Shown here one piece after another: positions 36,682 to 46,500 of a DNA stretch of 64,000 nt. The notes under the pieces were generated by a model. It saw only the letters and a list, made by a program, of their open reading frames with translations, did no database searches and was not told the origin of the DNA. Position numbers and translations under genes: made by a program. The stretch is from NCBI GenBank assembly GCA_964502705.1, contig CAZCXZ010000002.1, forward strand, positions 1 to 64,000. Reading direction: 5' to 3'. How positions within the stretch are numbered: the stretch's first letter is position 1; every line of letters starts with the position of its first letter. Source of the stretch: Berkiella sp964502705. Its GTDB lineage: Bacteria > Pseudomonadota > Gammaproteobacteria > Berkiellales > Berkiellaceae.

Positions 36682-37530
36682 CTATTCTGGTAAAAGACGT
36701 GTTTTAAGCTGTTCTTCAATGACTAACAATTGATCAATCAGGCGTTGGTGCTGGTTTACAGAGGGCACTTGATTGGGGTGAAAGGAAGGCGCTAGATACC
36801 GTAAATAGGGCCAACATATACGTCGTATGAGTCCTTTTTTACCCCAAAAAAATTGGTAGGATTTTCGGTAAAAAGACGCTTTTAAATGCAGCTTATCTTT
36901 AATAGCCATATGCCAATAAGCACTTGAAAAGCCAATCATTAAAAAACTGGCTGCAAGCAAAAAGCCTGTGGCCCGGATGAAGTAATTGTTACTGACCGAT
37001 TTTAAGATATCAAAAGCGACTGCTTTGTGTTCCACTTCTTCAATAAAATGCCACTGCCAGAGCAAATAAATGCGTTCATCAATACCGCCTAATAGCTCAG
37101 GTTCGCGAATATAAAGCTCACCCGTTACGGCTGTAAAATGTTCCATAGCAGCAACCATCGCTAAGCGGGTTTTAGAACCCACAAGCAGGGCAACACCTTG
37201 AAACAATTTTTGATATAAATTGTGTTTCACTTTGAGCTTAGGATAGTGCGGTTTTACCGTTTTGAGGTAAAGGCGATAATGTTCTTTGCTGTGGTTCAAT
37301 TCTTGTTTAGCAAATTGAATGGCATCTCTTCGAAGTTTTTTATCCTTAATATTTTTAACATGCGGCAAAACGCAGGCGATAAAAAATTGTTCACCATAGG
37401 GAATGCTGGCGGTCAGCGTATTGGCATGCAAGGTTTTTACCGGGTCGTCGTTAAACCAATATTTGCGATGGTGTTTACCGATACCAAACTTTAGGTGGCG
37501 AGCCTTAACGTTCCTTGTTGTGTCATCCAT
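36682..37530 (-). CDS. Predicted metal-dependent hydrolase (ferritin-like, PF10118 type)
   Basis: This is a 282-residue helical protein of the predicted metal-dependent hydrolase family related to ferritin-like di-iron proteins. Candidate metal ligands are spread over four helices: IPYGEQFF, KQELNHSKEHY, AAMEHFTAVTGE and WHFIEEVEHKAVAFD. A hydrophobic stretch (about 190-212) may be a membrane helix. The enzymatic reaction of this family is not established to my knowledge. It lies 10 bases after the PAP2-type gene on the same strand, so the two may form an operon, perhaps in lipid modification (inference from the neighbour only). Confidence 0.8.
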   Translation of the reverse strand: MDDTTRNVKARHLKFGIGKHHRKYWFNDDPVKTLHANTLTASIPYGEQFFIACVLPHVKNIKDKKLRRDAIQFAKQELNHSKEHYRLYLKTVKPHYPKLKVKHNLYQKLFQGVALLVGSKTRLAMVAAMEHFTAVTGELYIREPELLGGIDERIYLLWQWHFIEEVEHKAVAFDILKSVSNNYFIRATGFLLAASFLMIGFSSAYWHMAIKDKLHLKASFYRKSYQFFWGKKGLIRRICWPYLRYLAPSFHPNQVPSVNQHQRLIDQLLVIEEQLKTRLLPE

Positions 37531-37540
37531 TTTTTGTAAT

Positions 37541-38320
37541 TTACTTCCTGAATAATTTATAAGTAATCATTTTGCTAGCATTAACCCATATAGCAATGAG
37601 GAAAAACTGTGTAAAAATCATGACTTGTTGATTAAGGGGCAATGTTCTGATGAGGAAAAAATAGCTCAAAGTTCCGGCGAGTATCACAAACATCATGACT
37701 AAACGTTGTTTAATATTAAACTTAAACGTGGCATTGTGCTGTTGATTATCAAGGAATGACCAGCCAGCTGTGAAGCCAACAATTGCACCATAAGCTTGCC
37801 ATAAATGAAGCTTACGCGCTTCTGGTGGCGTGAACAGAATAATGATCGTAGCCAAAATCGTAAGTAACACGCCAAGATTATAAGGCTTATCTCTAAAGGG
37901 TGAACGAACTTGTAAGAATCGAAAAATGAGCAGCGATAATCCACCAAAACCTACGGCACCCGCAATATCGATAGGGTAATGATAGCCATGATAAATTAAA
38001 CCATAGCCGCAAAGACACAACATAAACACAACTAAGGCTCTGAACCAAAATGGTTTGAATTGAATGGCTAGCGCACCCCAGAACACCACGGCGCTATGCA
38101 TATGGCCGCTAGGAAAAGCCCAGCCTTCCATGGGCGGTGGCAAGGGCATTTGCCACACCGATTTCAGGTAAACGTTATAAATCATGGTAAACAGCAGAAT
38201 CAGCAAAGTCCGGCCAAAAATCGCTTCATGACGATTTAAAAAACCCACCAGCACAACACTGGCAAGCACAATAGGCTGGGAAAAAAATAAACCGACTTTT
38301 GCGATAAGCTCTAACATCAT
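37541..38320 (-). CDS. PAP2-superfamily membrane protein, divergent
   Basis: This is a membrane phosphatase-like protein of the PAP2 (phosphatidic acid phosphatase 2) superfamily with about six to seven helices. Motif II is intact as PSGH (residues 70-73) and motif III keeps His114-xxx-Asp118. Motif I keeps a Lys (53) but has Leu60 where Arg is expected, and the SR of motif III reads GL. Two phosphate-binding Arg residues therefore seem absent. It could dephosphorylate a lipid or isoprenoid phosphate with altered specificity, or be inactive. The metal-dependent hydrolase gene follows after 10 bases, and the LysE-type gene lies 8 bases upstream. Confidence 0.8.
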   Translation of the reverse strand: MMLELIAKVGLFFSQPIVLASVVLVGFLNRHEAIFGRTLLILLFTMIYNVYLKSVWQMPLPPPMEGWAFPSGHMHSAVVFWGALAIQFKPFWFRALVVFMLCLCGYGLIYHGYHYPIDIAGAVGFGGLSLLIFRFLQVRSPFRDKPYNLGVLLTILATIIILFTPPEARKLHLWQAYGAIVGFTAGWSFLDNQQHNATFKFNIKQRLVMMFVILAGTLSYFFLIRTLPLNQQVMIFTQFFLIAIWVNASKMITYKLFRK

Positions 38321-38328
38321 GACATCTC

Positions 38329-38961
38329 TTATTGCGTTAAGGAGGCAACTTTTAACCCCAATGCAACCAGTGCACCGCCCAACATTTTATCGATGTATTT
38401 TTGGGAAGAGGTTAATTTTTGCTTTAATGATTCGTGGGTTAAAATCCAAGCAAGCGTTCCAAACCAAATAAAGCTGATCAAACTAAATTCGATGCCAAAC
38501 AACGCTTGAATAGCTCGAGGTGTTTCAGGATCAATCACTTGTGAAAACACGCTTAAGAAAAATAAAGTCGCTTTAGGGTTAAGAACGTTGACCAAAAAGC
38601 CTCGTCTGATCGCTTTTGACGTTGACATTTCAATTGGTGCAGTTTGAGGCGACGATAAAGCTGATGCTGTAGAAGGTTTTGAGAATAATCCTTTGCAACC
38701 CAAATAGATTAAATAGCCAGCACCCAGATATTTAATGATATTAAAAGCCAGCATCGATTTTGAGACAATAATGCCGATACCAACCACGCAGTAACTGACA
38801 TGGACTAAACAGCCAAGTGCAATACCAACAGCAGTGTATACACCCGATTTCTTACCATGCTGCAAGCTATGTTGTGTGACAACAATAAAATCGGGGCCAG
38901 GACTAATTGCACCTAGGAACCCAATCACAGCTAATGTTAAAAATTCGTTCAGGTAAAACAT
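38329..38961 (-). CDS. LysE/RhtB-family amino-acid exporter
   Basis: This is a 210-residue inner-membrane exporter with about six helices. The family signature GAISPGPDFIVVTQHSLQHG lies at residues 17-36, followed by GVYTAVGIALGCLVH. A later block RGFLVNVLNPKATLFFLS contains the second family motif. Relatives export homoserine, threonine, lysine or other amino acids; specificity cannot be read. I choose ATG 38961 because a GAGG Shine-Dalgarno lies 5 bases before it and the family begins there; an 11-residue longer reading exists from 38994. It is probably transcribed with the PAP2-type gene, which starts 8 bases after it. Confidence 0.92.
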   Translation of the reverse strand: MFYLNEFLTLAVIGFLGAISPGPDFIVVTQHSLQHGKKSGVYTAVGIALGCLVHVSYCVVGIGIIVSKSMLAFNIIKYLGAGYLIYLGCKGLFSKPSTASALSSPQTAPIEMSTSKAIRRGFLVNVLNPKATLFFLSVFSQVIDPETPRAIQALFGIEFSLISFIWFGTLAWILTHESLKQKLTSSQKYIDKMLGGALVALGLKVASLTQ

Positions 38962-39070
38962 GATAACCTCAAAATGTTGGTAGCAGATTAGCATATCTCA
39001 TGGTGATGATTCCTGTTCTTTTCAAGATTTTTAGTATAAATAAGTTAATTGTCATAATAATTAAAGTGCA

Positions 39071-40285
39071 CTATTCCTCAACAAAATCCAGACGTTTGGC
39101 AAAGGTTTCAGGTAAATAACAAGCCGCCAGAAAAGCTAACGCAATGCTGGACAAAGAAATAATGCCTAGTCCACCTAATATGCCAACATGGGGTTTAATG
39201 ACAACCAATAATGCTGAAAAGGGGATTGCCATGGCTCGAACAAAATTAGGGAGCGATGCGCTAACCGTGGTACGCAGATTTGTGCCAAATTGTTCAGTTG
39301 CCATCATGAGGAAGACGGCCCAGTGTCCGGTGCTAAAACCAATCGCACCACAGAACAGGTAAAAGAGCGTATCAGTTGGTTCGTTTAACGTTAAGAAGGA
39401 AATCACACTCAAGGATGATAGCGTTAAAAAGCACATCACTGCTTGTCTGCGAGACTTGAGCCATTGACTCAAGAGGCTGCTAAACAGATCGCCAAAACCG
39501 AGCCCCACATTAAAGAATACAAATGCTAATCCTGTTGAAACCGGCGTTTGCACTTGCATGGCCTTGCCGACTTCGGGCGCGAATGCCATGAAAAGACCGA
39601 CGAAAACCCAAAACGGCGCACCGACCAATAAACATTTAAGATACTTCGTTAACAGCGGGGTATTTTTTAGCAAGATCAAAGGATTGCCTAGTTGAACTTG
39701 AGCTTGTGATTTCATCGTTAAAAACAACGGTGACTCTTTGACGCTGATGCGTAATAACAATAAGAGGTAACCACCCAGGCCACCTAAAATATAGGCGGCT
39801 TTCCATGACATAAAGTGACTGACCAAACCACCACAGATCCCACCGCACATGCCTGACACGGCAACGATCATGGTTCCTAAGCCGCGCTTTTCTTTACTCA
39901 TGAGTTCATTGACCAGCGTTAATCCACCACCTAGCTCACCCGCTAAGCCAAAACCGGCAATGAAACGTAAGATGCGGTAGGTTTCAACATCGGTAACAAA
40001 GGCATTCGCAAGCGTTGCACTGGAATAAATAAAGATGGAGCCAAATAAAACAGAGAGCCTGCCGCGCTTGTCGCCCAACATCCCAAAGGTGATACCACCG
40101 ACGAGCATGCCGATAAGTTGAATGTTAATGAGGTTAAGTCCAACGGAAGTGATTTCTTCTTCGTTTAGTCCGAGGCTTCGCAAACTCGGGATACGCACAT
40201 TGCTAAATAAGATAATGTCATAGACATCAACAAAGTAACCTAAAGCAGATACCAGGATAGCGAACCAAAGAGTTTTTTGACGCAT
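39071..40285 (-). CDS. MFS transporter, metabolite:H+ symporter-like
   Basis: This is a 404-residue major-facilitator transporter with 12 predicted helices. The opening FVDVYDIILFSN and the loop 2-3 motif GMLGDKRGRL match the sugar/metabolite:proton symporter (MHS-like) branch, and RFIAGFGLAGELGGGLTLVNE fits helix 4-5 of that branch. The substrate is unknown; MHS relatives carry organic acids, osmolytes or sugars. GGGGA precedes the ATG. It is divergent from gltX, with 114 bases between the start codons that should contain both promoters. Confidence 0.87.
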   Translation of the reverse strand: MRQKTLWFAILVSALGYFVDVYDIILFSNVRIPSLRSLGLNEEEITSVGLNLINIQLIGMLVGGITFGMLGDKRGRLSVLFGSIFIYSSATLANAFVTDVETYRILRFIAGFGLAGELGGGLTLVNELMSKEKRGLGTMIVAVSGMCGGICGGLVSHFMSWKAAYILGGLGGYLLLLLRISVKESPLFLTMKSQAQVQLGNPLILLKNTPLLTKYLKCLLVGAPFWVFVGLFMAFAPEVGKAMQVQTPVSTGLAFVFFNVGLGFGDLFSSLLSQWLKSRRQAVMCFLTLSSLSVISFLTLNEPTDTLFYLFCGAIGFSTGHWAVFLMMATEQFGTNLRTTVSASLPNFVRAMAIPFSALLVVIKPHVGILGGLGIISLSSIALAFLAACYLPETFAKRLDFVEE

Positions 40286-40399
40286 GTGATCCCCGATTAA
40301 TTTATTCAGTTAACTATGGCGAGTGGCAACTGAAGAGATTATAACTCGAGAGGCTTTCTTGCTAAAATGCCTCTTTTGACTCAAAAAGTAGAATAAAAA

Positions 40400-41803
40400 A
40401 TGACAATTACCCGCTTCGCACCGAGCCCTACGGGCATGTTGCACGTTGGCAGTGCACGCACTGCTTTGTTTTGTTGGTTATGGGCTAAAAGACAAAAGGG
40501 CACCTTCATTTTACGGATTGAAGACACTGACAGAGAGCGTTCAACTGACGAAGCGGTTGAAGTGATAATTGAAGGGCTGAAGTGGTTAGGCCTGAATTGG
40601 GATGAAGGTCCCATTTACCAAACGCATCGCTTTGATCGTTACAAAGCGGTTTTAAAAGATTTATTGGCCAGTGGGCATGCTTATAAGTGTTATTGCACGA
40701 AAGAACGCTTAGATGCATTACGAGAGCAGCAAATCGAGAATAAAGAAAAGGCACGTTACGATGGTTACTGCCTTAAATTTCCAGAACAGCCACACGCTGA
40801 TACGCCGTATGTTGTGCGGTTTAAAACCCCACAAACCGGATCAGTGGTATTCGAAGATTTGGTGAAGGGTCGAATTGAGATCCAAAATACCGAGCTAGAC
40901 GATTTAATTTTGGCGCGTACCGATGGTACGCCGACTTACAATTTTACGGTGGTGATTGACGATTGGGATATGAAAATTACCCATGTATTGCGTGGTGACG
41001 ATCATATCAACAATACGCCAAGACAAATTCATATTTTTAATGCGTTAAATGCACCCATACCCGCTTATGGTCATATGCCAATGCTCTTAGGCCCAGATGG
41101 AAAACGCTTGTCAAAACGTCATGGTGCAGTGAGTGTGCTGCAATACCGTGAAGAGGGCATATTGCCTAAAGCGCTCATCAACTATTTGGTGCGTTTAGGT
41201 TGGTCACATGGCGATCAAGAAATTTTTACCACCAATGAAATGATTGAACATTTTGATGTGCATAACATCAATGGTGCGCCCACTGCCATGAACCCAGAAA
41301 AACTGTTGTGGCTCAATCAGCATTACTTGAAAACAGAACCTGAAACCGAAATCGCTAAAGAGTTAGCTTGGTTTATGGCTCAATTAGGTGTGGATTTGAC
41401 CAAAGGCCCCAATTTAGCGGATGTGGTGGTTGCGCAGCGCGAGCGCTGCAAGACACTCGTTGAGATGGCAGAAAAGAGTCAATTCTTTTACCAAGATGAC
41501 ATCATCATTGAAGGTGACTTGGTCAACAAGCACTTCAAGCGCGACGCTATCCCATCGTTAACGGCGTTCATTGATGCCTTACAAAATTTAGCGCTGTGGG
41601 ATAAAGAAAGTATTCATCAAGCAATGGCGAGCGTTGTAGAGGCACAAGGCATTAAGATGGGCGTATTGGCTCCGCCAGTGCGTGTTGCGGTATCGGGAAC
41701 CATGGCGTCACCACCGATTGATACGATGCTGTTTTTGCTCGGTAAAGATAAAACGATCGCGCGACTCAATGATGCACTGACGCAGTTAAAAGAGCTTGCA
41801 TAA
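40400..41803 (+). CDS. gltX: Glutamyl-tRNA synthetase
   Basis: This class I aminoacyl-tRNA synthetase charges tRNA-Glu with glutamate. The opening RFAPSPTGMLHVGSARTALF contains the HIGH-type motif (HVGS), and the KMSKS-type loop reads KRLSKRHGAV. The length of 467 is typical. The cognate tRNA-Glu gene lies 240 bases downstream. Whether it also mischarges tRNA-Gln cannot be told by eye. The start is the first ATG before the conserved motif. Confidence 0.97.
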   Translation: MTITRFAPSPTGMLHVGSARTALFCWLWAKRQKGTFILRIEDTDRERSTDEAVEVIIEGLKWLGLNWDEGPIYQTHRFDRYKAVLKDLLASGHAYKCYCTKERLDALREQQIENKEKARYDGYCLKFPEQPHADTPYVVRFKTPQTGSVVFEDLVKGRIEIQNTELDDLILARTDGTPTYNFTVVIDDWDMKITHVLRGDDHINNTPRQIHIFNALNAPIPAYGHMPMLLGPDGKRLSKRHGAVSVLQYREEGILPKALINYLVRLGWSHGDQEIFTTNEMIEHFDVHNINGAPTAMNPEKLLWLNQHYLKTEPETEIAKELAWFMAQLGVDLTKGPNLADVVVAQRERCKTLVEMAEKSQFFYQDDIIIEGDLVNKHFKRDAIPSLTAFIDALQNLALWDKESIHQAMASVVEAQGIKMGVLAPPVRVAVSGTMASPPIDTMLFLLGKDKTIARLNDALTQLKELA

Positions 41804-41808
41804 AAAAG

Positions 41809-41837
41809 TTGACTCGTGGGATGAGGGGTCGTAGAAT
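41809..41837 (+). promoter_or_regulatory. Sigma70 promoter for the tRNA-Ala/tRNA-Glu unit
   Basis: TTGACT (41809-41814) and TAGAAT (41832-41837) are separated by exactly 17 bases. Transcription should start near 41844, about 10 bases before tRNA-Ala. The discriminator after the -10 is C-rich (CCTTCCC), as in growth-rate-controlled stable-RNA promoters. Confidence 0.75.
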
Positions 41838-41853
41838 CCTTCCCTCATCTCCC

Positions 41854-41929
<76 letters not shown>

Positions 41930-41964
41930 GATATGAGAGGCAGCCGCGAGTATGCTAGCTAAAT

Positions 41965-41990
41965 CTAATTTTAAAATTACTTAAAATTAG
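41965..41990. repeat. Inverted repeat between the two tRNA genes
   Basis: Perfect 10-base arms CTAATTTTAA/TTAAAATTAG enclose AATTAC in the 111-base spacer between tRNA-Ala and tRNA-Glu. The hairpin could be a processing signal in the joint transcript. Confidence 0.45.
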
Positions 41991-42040
41991 GTAGCCAAAA
42001 ACAAATGTGCGAAGTATTATGCGTCGTACAATTTATCTAG

Positions 42041-42116
42041 GTCCCCATCGTCTAGAGGCCTAGGACACTGCCCTTTCACGGCGGTAACAGGGGTTCGAAT
42101 CCCCTTGGGGACGCCA
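42041..42116 (+). tRNA. tRNA-Glu (anticodon TTC)
   Basis: A 76-base cloverleaf with encoded CCA. The acceptor GTCCCCA pairs with TGGGGAC, the anticodon TTC is in CTTTCAC, and the T-arm AGGGGTTCGAATCCCCT is regular. It is probably cotranscribed with tRNA-Ala from the promoter at 41809. Confidence 0.97.
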
Positions 42117-42129
42117 TTATTAGCAACAC

Positions 42130-42220
42130 GTAATCGCGAAGCGATTTAGTGATGCTTATACCCGGCGAAGTTCGGCGTAGCTTTTTAGCGAAGACGAACG
42201 AAGACGGGTGTTCAAGCTTG
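42130..42220. repeat. CGAAG-rich palindromic element after tRNA-Glu
   Basis: A GC-rich patch in an AT-rich gap contains a tight hairpin AATCGC-GAA-GCGATT (42132-42146). A longer imperfect inverted repeat follows from GCTT at 42154 to AAGC at 42217, with inner arms CCCG/CGGG. GCGAAG recurs several times. This looks like one copy of a dispersed intergenic repeat. No gene is seen in 42117-42352. Confidence 0.5.
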
Positions 42221-42352
42221 GCATCAATTCTCATTAATATTAATACTCCCAACCACAAAATCTTAACTTCCTTATAAATAAGAATTTTTCTAATATATCT
42301 GACAATTTATATGACGATATACTTGCCTACTTTCCTATCGTAAAAATCGAAT

Positions 42353-43414
42353 ATGAAATATCTTCTCACGCCGGCCGCAAGCCCTATTAAAAGCATTGAG
42401 ATAGCAGATGATTTAACTAGAATGACCTTTGAAGGCGATGTTAGCGAGATTATAAAAATTCCACTGCTTTTTACAAACTATTATGCGCACAGCATTTTAA
42501 ACAATAAACTTACCATTTCAGGGTTGGGATCTGCACAGTGTGCTTTTTCTTCTCTCTCTGAACTTATGCGCAATGATCCCACTATCCATACTGGTGTTTA
42601 TTCAGTTAGATATTTTTTAAGATATTTAAAGCATCGAATAGGGGAACTACTTTATCATCGAATATTAGAAGACGTTAACCGTTTGTCTGCGGCATTAGAT
42701 GAGAAATTTTATTTTGAAACGATGGAATTTCGAAAAGTTTTGTTATTGAATCCGCCGGTTTTGCCAGAAGAAAAAGCGATAGTCTACTCAGACGATGTTG
42801 ATAATTTTAAAGGGAGAATTGTTGCTTTCAACACAAATATTCCCTACTTTTCCAGAAGTAACTTTGTTTCTCCGGCTGATCCGCGATACCGTTTTGCGTT
42901 AATTAATAACGAACAACGTCCTAGAGGAGATTGTTATTCAAAAACAGAATTTGGTTTTACGATGTATTGTTTTATCACTAGCAAGGATGATTCTTATGAT
43001 ACACCTTTAATACATACCTTTCTTAAATTAGGTCAAATCGCTATGCGACTTGCCACGGTTGAAGAATTAGAATATTTATTAGCAGCAGAACGGTTTAATC
43101 AAGGTTTTTTTACGCTTTCTCGATCTTATACTAAAGAGTGCATTCAACGAGAAATAGCACTTCATAAAGCAACGCTTACTATATTAGATGATGCAAGTCA
43201 TGCTCCCGCAACCGATGATTTGGTTGCTAGCAGTTCAGAAGCGGCCAGTAGCTCCTCTCAAGCGCCAACATTCGAACTTCGTTCAGCACCATCACTTGCC
43301 GCTAGCCCGAGCTATATGCCGGGATACCATTCTAGGAGCCGCAGTAGTCATCATTCGAGAACTGACGAGCGTCGCACATCGAGTTGTAAAAGAAAGGGTA
43401 GAAGATCAAGGTAA
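42353..43414 (+). CDS. Unknown protein with Ser-rich linker and basic, NLS-like C-terminus
   Basis: I do not recognise this 353-residue protein. Residues 1-285 look globular, with mixed alpha/beta character and no catalytic motif I can name. Residues about 286-325 are a Ala/Ser/Pro-rich linker. The tail becomes Arg/Ser/His-rich and ends CKRKGRRSR (345-353), a cluster resembling a monopartite nuclear localisation signal. There is no signal peptide or membrane helix. The low-complexity tail and isolation next to tRNA genes suggest an accessory gene, possibly a translocated effector (inference). A terminator follows directly. Confidence 0.75.
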   Translation: MKYLLTPAASPIKSIEIADDLTRMTFEGDVSEIIKIPLLFTNYYAHSILNNKLTISGLGSAQCAFSSLSELMRNDPTIHTGVYSVRYFLRYLKHRIGELLYHRILEDVNRLSAALDEKFYFETMEFRKVLLLNPPVLPEEKAIVYSDDVDNFKGRIVAFNTNIPYFSRSNFVSPADPRYRFALINNEQRPRGDCYSKTEFGFTMYCFITSKDDSYDTPLIHTFLKLGQIAMRLATVEELEYLLAAERFNQGFFTLSRSYTKECIQREIALHKATLTILDDASHAPATDDLVASSSEAASSSSQAPTFELRSAPSLAASPSYMPGYHSRSRSSHHSRTDERRTSSCKRKGRRSR

Positions 43415-43418
43415 CCTC

Positions 43419-43446
43419 AAAAAGGGTCAGTGCCTGACCCTTTTCA
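43419..43446 (+). terminator. Rho-independent terminator after the unknown 353-residue gene
   Basis: An 11-base stem AAAAGGGTCAG/CTGACCCTTTT with loop TGC begins 5 bases after the stop; the T tract is within and after the right arm. Confidence 0.88.
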
Positions 43447-43466
43447 TTTTCAACATTTAACCCCCT

Positions 43467-43480
43467 AGTACCAAGGTACT
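43467..43480. repeat. Small inverted repeat upstream of the adhesin gene
   Basis: AGTACC-AA-GGTACT is a perfect 14-base dyad, 48 bases before the likely adhesin start. It may be an operator; no promoter hexamers are clear. Confidence 0.35.
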
Positions 43481-43527
43481 ATATCTAATAGCCGACCAAA
43501 GTGGGTATTTATAGAAAGATAATTGTC

Positions 43528-46500
43528 ATGCTGATATGTCTTCTATATGGTGTATACGCTGTGAAACATAATGAAACGATTGATATAGAGGTCGAAGAAA
43601 AAGCCTCACTGCTGGAGCCAGAGAATCAAGCGGTGGAAGATTTGGTGGAGCTCGTGGAAGCGCTAGATGACGAGCCTAGCGACCCTAAACCAGATGCTGA
43701 ATTAACCCTACAAGCAATTCAGGAGATGGATCTCGCAAAAGCAGATGCTACACGAGAAGATGGCTCAAGCCTACCATTGGTAAGCATTGGCTATGGCTCA
43801 GAAGGAATTGTTAACAGTCTAGCAAGAGACTTAGCACTTAATGCAGCCCCATTACCCGTTGTTGAAGTAAAATTACTCCCGCCATTGGTGCCCACTAAAT
43901 TATCTGCACCCACCGCCGACCCCTATGATGGTCGAATACACGAATTGTTTTTAGATGGTAGAGAGTTTAATGCTGAGCAAGCGTTATTTGCGATACAAAA
44001 TAATTTACTGGCTACACCACTGCCATATCCTGATGCATCAATAGAGAAATTTAATTCACCAGAAGGTCCCTTTGAGATCCAGGAACCTATCGCTATTTAT
44101 GGTAATTATATTGAGGAATATACGAATCCTGGAGCGGGTGCGAGCTCAGTGCAAATTGTGAGCATGACTTTTAATAATCAAGTTCACAATCCAGATGCGA
44201 ACGGTAAAATTATTATATCCACAAACGATGGCCAATTGGTCATGTATACCAATGAAGTGGGTTTACATCAAGATTTTCCAGGAAACGAGTTTAAACCGGG
44301 ATTTTTTTATTATGTAGAAACCGGCAATCAAAATCATGCACCTGGCAATGGCGAAAATCTTTTTGATCATAATATGTTTATTACCATTTCCAATAATTTA
44401 GGGCAAACCGCAACGGGTGCTTTTAATGTTCATATTATTGATGATGTGCCTATTGCTCATGATGAAACCGTAAAACTATTGCAAGTCTTAGAATTAGATG
44501 GCGGTGATCAAATTGAATTACGTGATGCGAATTCTGAGCTACCAGTGAATGAAGTCGCGGGTAATGTGCTAGAAAATGATGATTACAGCGTAGATGGTCC
44601 AAACACCGTTAAACAAGTGATGTATCAATTTGAGGGTAGCTCTCATACGGCTGTTTTAGCTAATGGTTCAAACACTTTTGCTACTGATTTTGGTAATTTC
44701 ACAATCGATCCACAAGGCAATTATACTTATACAATCACGGCCACTTTGCCCAATGATCATGTCACTGAAGATCGGATCCAATATCAAATTATTGATAGTG
44801 ATGGCGATACTGCAACTGCCGATCTGCTCATGCGTATGGCACCGGCACCTTTAATCAATATTGTTCCGAATGATAGTGAATTGGGTACACAAGATTTAAC
44901 TGTTACAGAAGGCCCCAATGTTTCGGTTCAGTATAAGGTGGTTGTCACGGGCGTGTTATTAGAAGATCTTTCCTTTACCGTTGCAACTCACGATAATACC
45001 GCTTTTGCAAGTGGTAATGTCCCAGGAAGACCCGATTATGTGGCGACTTCGACCGACATAAATATTCCCGCTGATGAAATTAATACGCTACATGAAGTCG
45101 TTTTACCTTCCAATGCGATTGTAAACGATAGTGTTTTTGAGCAATCTGCAGAGACGTTTGATACAACCATTGTGATGACACAAGGCGCTATCGATTCAAA
45201 TTCCGACTTGAATATAGTGACTACCATTCAGGATGACGATTTTGTACCTTATGTTCAAATAGTCGGTGGCACGGTATCGGAAGGCGGTGGATCGATTAAT
45301 GTCGAAGTAAAACTGTTTGGTTCTAGCTCTCAAGCTATTTCATTAAATTATGCTACCAGTAATGGCACGGCCGTTGCCAGTGGTGTTGGCGTTGGTCAGC
45401 CTGACTATGCAGCAAGCTCTGGTATCATTACATTTAATCCGCTCGTGGCTTCAGGTCCTAATGACTATGCTCAATCTATTTTTATTGCCATAGCAATTAA
45501 CAACGATACCACGTATGAAGTGCCTAATTTAGAAAATTTCTCGATTGCGCTGACGTCACTTGGCTCTCCAGGTTCACTAGATCTAGGTGCATCTACCTTG
45601 TCGGCCACGGTAAATATTCAAGATAATGATCAACCACCAACGTTGACGGTGAGCAATGTGTCTGTATTAGAAGATGCAGGTAGCGCAAATGTTGTGATTA
45701 ATCGTATTGGTGGTAGTACAGAAGCGATTACCTTTAAACTCAGTACTTCAGATATAACAACCACAGCAGGCAGTGACTATACAAGCTTGGATCCGAATAC
45801 CATTTATACTATTCCAGCCAGCAATGGCAACAGCAGTATCACGGTTACTATTCCAATTGTTATCGATGGTTTTGTTGAACCGAATGAAACCTTTGGCGTT
45901 AATATTACGCCTGTTTCAGGCGCGGTGTCAGGGGTTACCAATGGGGTCGTCACCATAGTGAACGATGATGTCGCTGCACAAGCAAATAACGATAATGTGA
46001 CTGTTGATCCCGCGCTATTTGCAGCTTATAACATTACATTGATTTTAGATATATCAGGTAGTATGGCTTTAGCTGCTGGTACAAGTACCAGATTAGACAT
46101 TCTTAAAGATGCATTAAATGGTGCCGGAAATTTACTGGATACTTATTATGCATTGAGTAATGGGCTCCATGTTAACATTATAGAATTTAATTCTAATGCG
46201 GCTTTTGTTAGTCAAAAGAACGTTATCGATCTTAACGATTTGGACGCAGTCAAAAATGATATCGATGATTTAAGTCCGTCTGGCGGAACCAATTATGAAG
46301 ATGCTTTAGTGGAAGCTATTGCGAGATTTGTAATTGATGACGGCAATTCAGGTTTGAATGGATATATTAATCGCTCCTATTTCATTTCAGATGGTGAACC
46401 GACCTCAGGTAATGAGGGTGATATTACTGCTTGGCAAAATGCGTTAAGTTTATATGATGTACAAAGCTTTACTGCCAACATTAGTGCAGGAACAGCCAGC

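Noticed and set aside
41818..41851. Ten-base hairpin GGGATGAGGG/CCCTCATCTC considered as the gltX terminator
   Set aside because: It has no T-run and coincides with a clear -35/-10 promoter for the tRNA unit, which explains the region better.
42076..42258. 60-codon minus-strand frame ending in a GFEPLLPP-like peptide
   Set aside because: It is antisense to tRNA-Glu; this peptide is the well-known false translation of the tRNA T-arm region.
43501..43527. GTG start 9 codons upstream of the chosen adhesin start
   Set aside because: No ribosome site precedes it; the ATG at 43528 is at least as good, although neither is strong and GTG 43561 is also possible.
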